NCBI GenBank assembly: GCA_964415295.1
Contig: CAYPYN010000006.1
Coordinates: forward strand, 248,001 to 312,000
Reading direction: 5' to 3'
Length of the DNA stretch: 64,000 bases
From: SB21 sp964415295
GTDB taxonomy: Bacteria; CLD3; SB21
Of the stretch, positions 8,571 through 17,365 are shown in pieces (within the stretch, counting starts at the first letter, position 1; each line of letters opens with the position of its first letter). The notes beneath the pieces were generated by a model. It was given only the letters and a program-made list of their open reading frames with translations, was not told the DNA's origin and did no database searches. Made by a program: the position numbers and the translations under genes.

Positions 8571-10394
8571 CTATCGGTTTGTCAGCCATGCCTTACGAAA
8601 TTCCACCTGTTCTTTGGTAAGATCGGAGCTTACTTTGACGGCATGTCTTTCGATCACTTCCGTTTTTCCGGCTTTCCCCTTGAGTAACATTTCCTGCCCG
8701 TCGCGCCGCACCTTCCAGGCAAATTCATCGCCCGGCTGCATGGACGCTTTCAGGACCTGATATCCCGGATCCATCAGGCTCTTTTCCTGACCGTTCCAGA
8801 CCAGCGCCAGCAATTCGTCTCCCTTTCGGACACCCGTTTGGCGGTTGATCTCGTTGGTGCTGTCCGCATCCGTGATCATGATCTTTCCATTCTCGAATGC
8901 CAAACCCATCAATCCGCGCGTGGAAGTGAACTGACCGGTCGGCATTTCCGCCGCGTAATCAAATCCCGCTTTGCCAAGATATTCCCTGATCGGCAGACGT
9001 TCCGTGCCTTTGACATATTTATTGAAAAAATCAGCGATCTCCGGATAGGTCATATCAACAAAAATATCGAAGAATTTGTCTTCAGGAAAAGTTTTATTCG
9101 GTCCGTATTTCTTTGATAATTTATTGATCACATCGCGCAGCCCCATTTTCCCTTTGGAGAGTTCCAGCAGCCGCATGTCCAGCATCATCGCCGTCAAGGC
9201 TCCTTTGTGATAGATATTGATGTAATCATTGTTGAGTTCGCCGTAGGAACCCATCGCTAGGTCCACGAGACTGACCTTGGGATTAAACTGATCGCTGAAC
9301 TGTAGTTTTTGGGAAATACGGCGGGCAAACTCATTCGCGTCAATGATGCCGCCGCGGACCTCCATCATCTGAGCCGCCCATTCGGTGCAGCCTTCGTACA
9401 ACCACAAATGTTTCGACGGCCTCGGCGTCTCGAAATTGAAAGGCTCAATGATCTCGCTGTGGATATGGAGAGGAGTTACAACATGGAAGAATTCGTGCGC
9501 CGCCACCGTGCTAACCATGGAGTAGACATTACCCCCTCCGTTCGCATTGCCTTCGGGCAAGATGTAGAAGGACGAATAGTTGTGTTCCCACGCTCCAAAT
9601 GTGTAAAGCGGATCCGTACTGAATTTGAAAAGAAACACGTAACGTTTTACCGGCAGGCCTCCGATGAACCGATCGGCGGCTTCGAGCATATTGCGCAAAT
9701 TGAACAATAAGCTGTCCGCCTGAATCCTGCCGCTTTGTGAGTAACAAACCACACCCACATCCGCACCGCCGACCCTGATCGATGAACTCGTAAGATTTCC
9801 GAACAGGAATGGCGAGTCGACCAGCTGGTCGTACGAGGAGGCCGTATAATGACCGTTCTTGGATTCCAAAGCCGAAGCGATCTTCCAGTCCTTGGGATAA
9901 TCAAATCGAACCTGGATAGGGTTTGACTGGTGGCCTTTGAGGTAGCCGAAAACCATTTGTCCGTTGATCAGCGCATTATCCTTTTCAAGGTTGGAGCCCG
10001 ACATCGGATACACAGGGAATTCTCTGATCTGGGTATCGTAAGAATCCTCGATCTTGTAATGGATCGCGGCCAGATTCCTCGCATTCCTGATCACATACTG
10101 ATTGGTGCTCAATCGGTAAACAGGAAGTGGTTGGCCGGATGCGTTGCGGGCAGAGAAACCGGCCGCAAATCGTCCCACATCCATCGTTTGATACGTTCCG
10201 GGTGCGGTGGAGGCGAACTGGAACACCGCCGTATCGGCGGCATAACCGCTGATATTCATGGCCACATGAAATGAATCCTCGTCGAGATGATTGAGGTCAA
10301 CCGTATAATTGATCTTCAATGTCCCGGTTGCGTGAGCCGGATAAGACGCTGATGTCAAAAGAAAAAAAATGACAATGGCTGGCAATAAACGCAT
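8571..10394 (-). CDS. M61 family metallopeptidase (glycyl aminopeptidase-like), copy A
   Basis: A 607-residue secreted protease. A cleavable signal peptide covers about residues 1-22. The zinc site is HEFFH (300-304) with the third ligand Glu at 334 in WLYEGCTEW, 30 residues on, as in M61 gluzincins. Residues about 500-570 resemble the degenerate PDZ domain usual at the C-terminus (RKGDELLALVWNGQ). M61 enzymes cleave N-terminal glycine or alanine from peptides, so a periplasmic peptide-scavenging role is likely. A paralogue lies just upstream on the same strand. The start follows a strong CGGAGG site. Confidence 0.88.
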   Translation of the reverse strand: MRLLPAIVIFFLLTSASYPAHATGTLKINYTVDLNHLDEDSFHVAMNISGYAADTAVFQFASTAPGTYQTMDVGRFAAGFSARNASGQPLPVYRLSTNQYVIRNARNLAAIHYKIEDSYDTQIREFPVYPMSGSNLEKDNALINGQMVFGYLKGHQSNPIQVRFDYPKDWKIASALESKNGHYTASSYDQLVDSPFLFGNLTSSSIRVGGADVGVVCYSQSGRIQADSLLFNLRNMLEAADRFIGGLPVKRYVFLFKFSTDPLYTFGAWEHNYSSFYILPEGNANGGGNVYSMVSTVAAHEFFHVVTPLHIHSEIIEPFNFETPRPSKHLWLYEGCTEWAAQMMEVRGGIIDANEFARRISQKLQFSDQFNPKVSLVDLAMGSYGELNNDYINIYHKGALTAMMLDMRLLELSKGKMGLRDVINKLSKKYGPNKTFPEDKFFDIFVDMTYPEIADFFNKYVKGTERLPIREYLGKAGFDYAAEMPTGQFTSTRGLMGLAFENGKIMITDADSTNEINRQTGVRKGDELLALVWNGQEKSLMDPGYQVLKASMQPGDEFAWKVRRDGQEMLLKGKAGKTEVIERHAVKVSSDLTKEQVEFRKAWLTNR

Positions 10395-10502
10395 AAATAT
10401 CCTCCGTTTAGTATCACAATTGACGGTTGAAATGTAATGCGCTTACGCAATGGAGGATGGAAAGTTACGGGTTATTTTAGGGTCATGGTGTACCGGGATT
10501 GT

Positions 10503-12317
10503 CTATAACCCCAGCCACCAGCGGCGAAGACGCTTTTGTTCATCTGAAAGGGAAGGAGACGGGCGGATCACATGGTAGTCCAGTATATTTCTTTTCCCGA
10601 CAAAAGCCTTCAGTCGTTTTTCGGTACCGTTGCGGCGAACCAGCCATTCGAAAGACTCTCCGATCAAGGCAAAGGTCATGGCTCGGATGGTCGTTGTATC
10701 GTTCACGGATAATTCCAGGCCGGCATACTTCAGCTTGCGAATGACATCCCCGGGTTGTATCTCCAGCCGACGGCTTACGCTGTCGGAGGTGTCCACATGC
10801 GTCACCGTAATGACGTCGTTCACAAAACCGAAAGCGAATTTGCCGAGATTGCTTTCATAAAGTCCCGTTTCGGCTTCGCGTTCGTATACATAACCCGCCT
10901 TGGCCAGATATTCTCTTATCGGCAATGGGTCGGCTCCCTTGATGTATCGGTTGATAAATTCACCGATCTCCGGATAGGTCATTTGCACGATAAGATCGAA
11001 TAATCCGTCTTCCGGGAAAGGTCTTTTGGGACCGAATTCCTGAGAGAGTTTCTTGATCACATCTCGTAATCCCGTTTTACCTTGGGACAATTCCAGCAGC
11101 CGAATGTCAAGCAGCATCGCCGTGAGAGCGCCGCGCTCGTACACATTGCCATACTGGCTTTCATATTGGTCGTAAGATCCGAGACTGAGATCCACGAGGC
11201 TGACATTGGGATCGAATTGATCGTTGCGCTGCAGCTTTTCGGAGATCTGTTCCATAAGCGCGGTGTCGCTCATCGTGCCGTATCGAACCTGCATCAGGTC
11301 GCTGGCCCATTCGGTCACGCCTTCGTACAGCCAGAGATGTTGGGACGGAATCGCTTTTTCAAAGTGGAAAGGCGAAATGATCTCGCTGTGAATATTCAGC
11401 GGTATGACGATGTGGAAAAACTCATGCGCGGCCATGCTGGTAACGATACCCGAGATATAACTTTCGCCCCACTCGGGGATCACGTAAAAACTGGAATAAT
11501 TATGTTCCCACGCGCCAAAGACCGGGCCGGTATTCTCACGAAAATGGAACAGAAATACATACCTTTCGACCGGTAATCCGTCGAGGAATTTATCCGCCGC
11601 GCGAAGCACGTTCATCAGACGCTCCCGTACAAAGTCCGCGCTGAAACGCTGATTCTGGGAATATACATATATATCAATGGCGGAACGCCCCATCGTAATC
11701 GTCTGTCGGTCCAGTTTGCCGAACATGAAGGGAGAGTCCACCAGTTCATCGAACGACGAGGCGCGGTAGATGCCTTCTTTCTTTTTGAGAGAAGTACCCG
11801 CGATCCATTTCTTGGGTTGAATATATTTGACCGTGACCGGGTCGGACTGGTGGCCGTGGAAATAGCCGAACACCATCTGTCCGTTGATCAGCACGTTGTC
11901 ACGCTCAATATTGGAGCCGCTCATGGGTTCAACCCGGTTTTCCTGGATGGGTGAGTCGAACGTATCGTCCACGCGGTAGGTGATCCGGGAGAGCGAACGG
12001 GCACGATAAATAGTAAATTGGTTCACATCGGTTCTGACGATAGGCAGAGGTTTTCTTGCCGCATCAAATGCGCGGAAACTTCCTACGAAACGCCCCACAT
12101 CGAGAATGGAATACGTGCCCGGCGCGGTCACGGCAAATTGATACACGGCCGTATCCTTATCGAAATGTTTCAGGTCGAGTTTTACAAAAAAGGAATCTTC
12201 GTCAAAATTGGTAATATCGACGGTGTAATGCGCCGAGAAACGCGGCTCGTCCGCGTAGATGCCTGCGGTATAACAAAGCAGGTATGACAAAAGAAGGCCG
12301 AATGTTATTTTATTCAT
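10503..12317 (-). CDS. M61 family metallopeptidase, copy B
   Basis: A 604-residue paralogue of the next gene downstream, recognisably similar from end to end. It has a signal peptide (about 1-22), HEFFH at 298-302 and the third zinc ligand Glu332 in WLYEGVTEW. The C-terminal region (about 510-575) again looks like a PDZ domain. The two copies are separated by 108 bases and probably form an operon made by tandem duplication. Both keep the complete metal site, so neither is an obvious pseudogene. Substrate preference may differ, but nothing in the sequence shows how. Confidence 0.88.
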   Translation of the reverse strand: MNKITFGLLLSYLLCYTAGIYADEPRFSAHYTVDITNFDEDSFFVKLDLKHFDKDTAVYQFAVTAPGTYSILDVGRFVGSFRAFDAARKPLPIVRTDVNQFTIYRARSLSRITYRVDDTFDSPIQENRVEPMSGSNIERDNVLINGQMVFGYFHGHQSDPVTVKYIQPKKWIAGTSLKKKEGIYRASSFDELVDSPFMFGKLDRQTITMGRSAIDIYVYSQNQRFSADFVRERLMNVLRAADKFLDGLPVERYVFLFHFRENTGPVFGAWEHNYSSFYVIPEWGESYISGIVTSMAAHEFFHIVIPLNIHSEIISPFHFEKAIPSQHLWLYEGVTEWASDLMQVRYGTMSDTALMEQISEKLQRNDQFDPNVSLVDLSLGSYDQYESQYGNVYERGALTAMLLDIRLLELSQGKTGLRDVIKKLSQEFGPKRPFPEDGLFDLIVQMTYPEIGEFINRYIKGADPLPIREYLAKAGYVYEREAETGLYESNLGKFAFGFVNDVITVTHVDTSDSVSRRLEIQPGDVIRKLKYAGLELSVNDTTTIRAMTFALIGESFEWLVRRNGTEKRLKAFVGKRNILDYHVIRPSPSLSDEQKRLRRWWLGL

Positions 12318-12417
12318 ACGACTAACTGGCGTTTGGTGTTTACCATAGTAAATAAAGAACGTTGCGATGTCAATACAATTAGTGGTCGTCGATTCGAATG
12401 GTTCGCCAAAATGTAAA

Positions 12418-12446
12418 TTGACTTTTTATCCAGCCTTAGCTATACT
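12418..12446 (+). promoter_or_regulatory. promoter of the amino-acid permease gene
   Basis: TTGACT (12418-12423) and TATACT (12441-12446) are 17 bp apart, close to the sigma-70 consensus, and lie about 145 bases upstream of the permease ATG. The rest of the 275-base divergent gap between the M61 copy B gene and the permease shows no further gene. Confidence 0.6.
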
Positions 12447-12592
12447 ATCAAACCTTCGATTGACGTATCATCTTTGTACTCAATCTGAAATCATGTCCTG
12501 ATCACATGGTCTTTGCATGTTCGCGGCCTCCCGGCCATAAGAACGGCGCCTGTCTTTGTGTCGAAAAAGTTATAAGAAAACGGAGACCTTTC

Positions 12593-14035
12593 ATGGCAAC
12601 CAAATCCATTGACGAATTGCTCAAACAAGCGGCGGATACGGAACATGGGCTCAAGCGTTCGCTCGGACCCGTCAATCTTGTTTCGCTCGGTATCGGCGCG
12701 ATCATCGGCGCCGGAATTTTCGTATTAACCGGCCAGGCCGCGGCGCAATATGCCGGTCCCGGCATCGTGATCTCCTTTATTATTTCCGGTCTGGCCTGCG
12801 CGTTCGCAGGGCTTTGTTATGCGGAATTTGCTTCCATGATCCCGATTTCGGGAAGCGCTTACACGTATGCTTACGCGACATTGGGAGAATTTGTCGCATG
12901 GGTGATCGGCTGGGACCTCATCCTGGAATACCTCTTCAGCGCGGCTACCGTGTCGGTCGGATGGTCGGGTTACGTCGTGAGTTTTCTCAAAGATTTCGGA
13001 CTGGTCATTCCTCCCGCGCTGTCCAGCGCGCCGCTGGTGCATGACTCCGTAAATGGTTGGCAGGCCACGGGGGCTATCATCAATCTGCCCGCGGTTTTTA
13101 TTGCGGGACTTATGACAGCGCTGTTGGTGATCGGTATTTCGGAATCGGCGACGTTCAATAACATTATAGTAGCGGTCAAGATCACCGTTGTGCTGATCTT
13201 CATCGCGCTGGGTTTTCAATTTATCAACCCGGACAATTTTACGCCATTCATTCCGGAGAATACCGGTGAATTTGGCCACTTCGGCTGGTCGGGTGTGTTT
13301 CGTGCGGCGGGTGTCATTTTTTTCGCTTATATCGGTTTTGATGCCGTGTCCACAGCGGCGCAGGAGGCCAAAAATCCGCAAAGGGATATGCCGATCGGAA
13401 TTTTGGGATCTCTGGTCATTTGCACGATCCTCTATATTCTGGTTTCCGTCGTCATGACCGGTATTGTGCATTACGATCAACTCAATACCGCAGCGCCCAT
13501 TGCCGTAGCCGTGGACACCGCAGGGCCGGCATTGCAATGGCTGAGGCCCTTTATCAAACTCGGCGCTATTGCCGGATTGAGTTCGGTCATTCTGGTCATG
13601 CTCCTCGGTCAGCCGCGCGTATTCTACGCCATGGCCAACGACGGTCTTCTGCCGAAGAAATTTGCGAAGGTTCATGAAAAATTTCGCACTCCGTACGTGT
13701 CACAAATTCTCACCGGCATCGTATGTATGGCGGTGGCAGGTCTATTCCCGATCGGTCTGCTGGGTGAATTGGTTTCGATCGGAACCTTGCTGGCCTTTGC
13801 GATCGTCTGCGCCGGTGTGATCGTGTTGAGATACAAAAGGCCGGAATTGAATCGGCCTTTCAAAACGCCGCTCTTTCCACTCATTCCGATTCTCGGGATC
13901 ATCACATCGGTTGGTGTGATGAGTTTCCTTCCGGCCGATACCTGGCTGCGTCTGATCATTTGGATGGCGATCGGTCTGGCCATTTACTTCTTGTACGGCA
14001 AGAGCCGGAGCAAACTAACGACCAATGGAAAATGA
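12593..14035 (+). CDS. APC superfamily amino-acid permease (cationic amino-acid transporter type)
   Basis: A 480-residue inner-membrane transporter with about 12 membrane segments. The family signature in segment 1, GIGAIIGAGIFVLTGQAA, carries the unwound G-A-G substrate-binding stretch. GFDAVSTAAQEAKNPQRDMP in the loop after segment 6 is typical of the CAT/YfnA subgroup. Uptake of amino acids, by proton symport or exchange, is expected. The ATG at 12593 follows CGGAGACC; an upstream in-frame ATG at 12506 would add 29 polar residues not seen in the family. The next gene encodes another amino-acid transporter, 39 bases on. Confidence 0.88.
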   Translation: MATKSIDELLKQAADTEHGLKRSLGPVNLVSLGIGAIIGAGIFVLTGQAAAQYAGPGIVISFIISGLACAFAGLCYAEFASMIPISGSAYTYAYATLGEFVAWVIGWDLILEYLFSAATVSVGWSGYVVSFLKDFGLVIPPALSSAPLVHDSVNGWQATGAIINLPAVFIAGLMTALLVIGISESATFNNIIVAVKITVVLIFIALGFQFINPDNFTPFIPENTGEFGHFGWSGVFRAAGVIFFAYIGFDAVSTAAQEAKNPQRDMPIGILGSLVICTILYILVSVVMTGIVHYDQLNTAAPIAVAVDTAGPALQWLRPFIKLGAIAGLSSVILVMLLGQPRVFYAMANDGLLPKKFAKVHEKFRTPYVSQILTGIVCMAVAGLFPIGLLGELVSIGTLLAFAIVCAGVIVLRYKRPELNRPFKTPLFPLIPILGIITSVGVMSFLPADTWLRLIIWMAIGLAIYFLYGKSRSKLTTNGK

Positions 14036-14074
14036 TTTTTTGACAATAAACCTTTAACAAAAATACAAAGGCGC

Positions 14075-15745
14075 ATGAGTACACACAAAGAAGCATGGGG
14101 ATCACGCGTTGGGCTCATTCTTGCAATGGCCGGCAATGCAGTGGGACTTGGGAATTTCCTCCGGTTCCCCGTTCAGGCCGTTAATAACGGCGGCGGCGCG
14201 TTCATCATTCCTTATCTGGTATCGTTCCTTCTCATGGGTATTCCTCTCTTGTGGGTGGAATGGTCCATGGGACGATTTGGCGGACGATCCAATAATCATT
14301 CCACGCCGTACATTCTCGACAGCATGACGAAGGTCAAATTCCTCAAGTATTTCGGTGTATTCGGTATCTGGACCAATATTGCCGTAGCGGCCTACTATTG
14401 TTATATCGAATCCTGGACGATGTCCTACGTGTATCATTCGGTCGCACGCTCGTTTGAAGGTATGTCGCAAATTGAAGTGGCCCAGTTCTTTACGGATTAC
14501 CTCAATATTGAAACGACGCATTCAGGCATTCCTTACGAAGCGGTTGTGTTTTATATCATTTGTCTATGGCTCAATACTTGGATCCTCTCGCGCGGCTTGG
14601 CCGGCGGCGTGGAGAAAACGGCGAAGATCGGCATGCCGCTCCTGATTCTATTCGGGATCTTCCTGGCGATCCGCGGCGTGACGCTCGGAACTTCAGGGGC
14701 ATCACCGGAACATCCGGATGCCAGCGCCTGGGCCGGGATCAATTATCTCTGGGATCCGCAGTTCGACTCACTGGCCAATCCGAAAGTCTGGCTCGCTGCT
14801 GCCGGGCAGATATTCTTTACTCTCTCAGTGGGCATGGGAACGATCCATTGCTATGCGGCTTATGTAAAATCGAAAGAAGATATAGCGCTTAATGCCATGA
14901 GTGCCGGCTGGATGAATGAATTTGTCGAAGTGTGCTTGGGCAGCCTGATCGTGATCCCGATTGCCGCCGGCTATCTCGGACTTGATTGGGTCAAGGCTAA
15001 CGCCGGTTTTGGTATGGCTTTTCAGACCATGCCGTTTCTGTTTGAGAACTGGGGTCCGTTCCTTGCGGCCATGGCCGGCGTTTTCTGGTTCGGCCTGCTC
15101 TTCTTTGCGGGGATCACGTCGTCGCTTGCGATGGGAACGCCCTGGATGGGATTCATGCGTGACGAATTCCAGTGGGGCCGCGAGAAAGCCGCATGGTCTT
15201 TCGGCCTGATCACTCTGATCCTCGGCCTGCCGACCGTGTTCTTATATAATTACGGTGTTTTTGATGAATACGATTATTGGGCCGGAACCGTTTCACTCGT
15301 GATCTTTGCCGTCGCTGAATCCGTGCTGTTTGCCTGGGTCTTCGGGATGGACAAAGGCTGGAAAGAGATCACGGACGGCGCGGACATGAAGGTCCCGGAA
15401 ATATACAAATTCATTATCAAATGGGTCACACCCGTATTTCTCCTATTTGTGTTTATCGGTTCCGTTATTTCTCCTCTCGGAGGTGATTGGAATGCGGCCA
15501 TATCGAGTGTGGTGAACGGGAACGGGTGGCCTTTGGATAACGGTTCCATAATCCGTCAGTTGTTCAACAGCGGGTTACGCGAACAGATTGCCGCAGCCAC
15601 GGATCCTGCCATCCGATCGGCCCTGGAAGAAAGACTCATGTATATCGTGTTGGCCCGATTATTATTAACGGCCGTATTTCTTGGGATCTGTTATCTGGTA
15701 TACATGGCCTATAAACGCCGGACTTTAAACGGGAGAGCCGCATGA
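14075..15745 (+). CDS. sodium:neurotransmitter symporter (NSS) family transporter, MetP-like
   Basis: A 556-residue LeuT-fold transporter. GLILAMAGNAVGLGNFLRFP near residues 12-31 is the sodium- and substrate-binding first segment, and NNGGGAF follows. About 12 membrane segments are visible. NSS proteins import amino acids with sodium. Its stop codon overlaps the start of a tiny one-segment membrane protein that looks like the MetS subunit, so this is probably the large subunit of a MetPS-type methionine/alanine importer. Substrate choice is inferred from that pairing only. Confidence 0.87.
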   Translation: MSTHKEAWGSRVGLILAMAGNAVGLGNFLRFPVQAVNNGGGAFIIPYLVSFLLMGIPLLWVEWSMGRFGGRSNNHSTPYILDSMTKVKFLKYFGVFGIWTNIAVAAYYCYIESWTMSYVYHSVARSFEGMSQIEVAQFFTDYLNIETTHSGIPYEAVVFYIICLWLNTWILSRGLAGGVEKTAKIGMPLLILFGIFLAIRGVTLGTSGASPEHPDASAWAGINYLWDPQFDSLANPKVWLAAAGQIFFTLSVGMGTIHCYAAYVKSKEDIALNAMSAGWMNEFVEVCLGSLIVIPIAAGYLGLDWVKANAGFGMAFQTMPFLFENWGPFLAAMAGVFWFGLLFFAGITSSLAMGTPWMGFMRDEFQWGREKAAWSFGLITLILGLPTVFLYNYGVFDEYDYWAGTVSLVIFAVAESVLFAWVFGMDKGWKEITDGADMKVPEIYKFIIKWVTPVFLLFVFIGSVISPLGGDWNAAISSVVNGNGWPLDNGSIIRQLFNSGLREQIAAATDPAIRSALEERLMYIVLARLLLTAVFLGICYLVYMAYKRRTLNGRAA

Positions 15746-15879
15746 AAACAACCGCATTGATCATGATGATATTGACCATGGGTACGGTCATGACCTTTAC
15801 CGGATACTTTTTCTACAAAGTACTTAAGACGCCGCCGAAAGATGATTCGGAAACGGAGGCAATCCATAAAACGAATTGA
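15742..15879 (+). CDS. MetS-like small subunit of the NSS transporter
   Basis: A 45-residue protein starting at an ATGA overlap with the stop of the NSS transporter gene, after GGGAGAGCCGC. It has one membrane segment (about residues 5-27, rich in Met, Leu, Ile, with MMILTMG) followed by a short charged tail. Position, length and the N-terminal hydrophobic segment match the MetS family, first defined in the corynebacterial MetPS importer, where both subunits are needed. Recognition rests mostly on context because the protein is so short. Confidence 0.72.
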   Translation: MKTTALIMMILTMGTVMTFTGYFFYKVLKTPPKDDSETEAIHKTN

Positions 15880-15903
15880 TGGTCTAATACTCAGAGAACG
15901 AAA

Positions 15904-16776
15904 TTGAAGCTTGGATATATCATCAAAGAAGGATTCAGCGGGCTGAGAAAAGCGACGTTGTCCAGTTTTGTTGCGGTCACGATCATCTGCATCGCGCTCA
16001 GCCTTCTTAGTTTCTTTCTTATCATCACATCCAATGTTAACCGTGTGGTCGAGGATATCCGAAGCCGGGTAGAACTTGAGGCCTTTCTTGATAAATCATT
16101 GGATACGGGTTCCGCCGACAAGATCGGTCCCGTCATACAGGCGATCGAAGGCGTGGATTCGATTCGGTTTATCTCCAAAGCCGAAGCCGCCCGTATTCTA
16201 AAACAGATCATGGGCGAGGATGATGTTTTTGACCTTGTCGAAAGCAATCCGCTTCCCGCCTCTTTCAAGATCCGCCTTCGGCCGGAGTTTCGTAATATGC
16301 GCAGTGCCTCGGTCGTAGCTGCGGAACTTGAGAAGATCGATGGCATTGAGGATGTCAGTTACCAGAAGGAACTCCTTCAGGTACTGGATGAGAAGATCGA
16401 AACTTATCACTACATCAGTTTAGGACTCGGCTGTATCGCTGCGCTGGCCGCCATTCTGCTGGTATCTAACACGATCAAACTCAGCATATATTCCAACCGC
16501 GACATCATCAAAACGATGAAACTGGTCGGCGCGACCAATTCGTTTATCGCCGGTCCGTTTCTGATGGAGGGCCTGATCCAGGGTGTACTCGGAAGTTCCC
16601 TTGCGGTCGGAATTTCTTATTTTGTCATCAAGGCCGTAAGAAGGTATGTTCTGCCAACCGTGACCATGCAGTACGAGATTTTTCTGATCGTCATAGGCTT
16701 CGGTGTCCTGCTTGGTTTTATCGGAAGCCTTCTGGCCGTTCGTTTTTTCCTGAAAGAACGTATCAGCGATATGTGA
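15904..16776 (+). CDS. ftsX: FtsX-like cell division permease
   Basis: A 290-residue inner-membrane protein with four segments (about 21-43, 170-190, 220-240 and 262-284) and the large extracytoplasmic loop of FtsX between the first two (SRVELEAFLD, then EDVSYQKELLQVLDEK). FtsX works with the ATPase FtsE to control septal peptidoglycan hydrolases. No ftsE gene is beside it, which is unusual, since the two are normally adjacent. The only in-frame start that gives the family N-terminus is TTG at 15904, preceded by AGAGA. It lies 24 bases after the metS-like gene. Confidence 0.85.
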   Translation: MKLGYIIKEGFSGLRKATLSSFVAVTIICIALSLLSFFLIITSNVNRVVEDIRSRVELEAFLDKSLDTGSADKIGPVIQAIEGVDSIRFISKAEAARILKQIMGEDDVFDLVESNPLPASFKIRLRPEFRNMRSASVVAAELEKIDGIEDVSYQKELLQVLDEKIETYHYISLGLGCIAALAAILLVSNTIKLSIYSNRDIIKTMKLVGATNSFIAGPFLMEGLIQGVLGSSLAVGISYFVIKAVRRYVLPTVTMQYEIFLIVIGFGVLLGFIGSLLAVRFFLKERISDM

Positions 16777-16833
16777 AACTTTTTAGGATTCTTTTAAGAT
16801 CTATCTCAAACTCTAAAAACAAAAGGAGGATTT

Positions 16834-17262
16834 ATGCCGATTCGCACAGCGGATGCCGTATGGCAGGGAGACTTGATGAAGGGGAATGGAAACGTGAAAT
16901 TCGGAGGCGGGGCCTTCGACGGTCAATATAATTTCTCTTCACGGTTTGAAGAAGGTAAGGGAACTAACCCGGAGGAATTGATCGCCGCGGCTCATGCCGG
17001 CTGTTTTTCGATGGCGCTCTCGGCCGGCCTTGCCAAAGCAGGATTTAATCCCGAGAAAGTTAGTACCACGGCGAAGGTGCATATCAATAAGGTGGAAACT
17101 GGGTTTAAAATCACTCTGATCGAGCTGAATTGCGAAGCGAAAGTAGCCGGTGTCGATGAAGGGAAATTTCAGGAGATCGCCAACGGTACTAAATCAGGTT
17201 GCCCGGTTTCCCAGGCTCTTGCGTCCGTGGAAATCAAACTGAATGCCAAGCTCCTTAAGTAG
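16834..17262 (+). CDS. OsmC family peroxiredoxin
   Basis: A 142-residue cytoplasmic thiol peroxidase. The two redox cysteines are C57 (AHAGCFSM) and C123 (SGCPVSQAL), as expected for OsmC proteins that reduce organic hydroperoxides. The OsmC core (KGTNPEELIAAAHAGC) is intact and the length is normal. An excellent ribosome binding site, AAAGGAGG, sits seven bases before the ATG. It appears to be a single-gene unit. Confidence 0.92.
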   Translation: MPIRTADAVWQGDLMKGNGNVKFGGGAFDGQYNFSSRFEEGKGTNPEELIAAAHAGCFSMALSAGLAKAGFNPEKVSTTAKVHINKVETGFKITLIELNCEAKVAGVDEGKFQEIANGTKSGCPVSQALASVEIKLNAKLLK

Positions 17263-17304
17263 TTATTGCGCGTTACCATCCGGTTTTTGGAGTCTACTAT
17301 GATG

Positions 17305-17326
17305 CTGGTATAGGGTTCTGTACCAG
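17305..17326 (+). terminator. weak hairpin after the osmC gene
   Basis: CTGGTA (17305-17310) pairs with TACCAG (17321-17326) around a 10-base loop and is followed by a T-rich run. The six-base stem is short, so this is only a possible terminator. Confidence 0.35.
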
Positions 17327-17365
17327 GTTTTGGTTTTCTATTTTTGAAATGCAGCAGGTGTAAAT

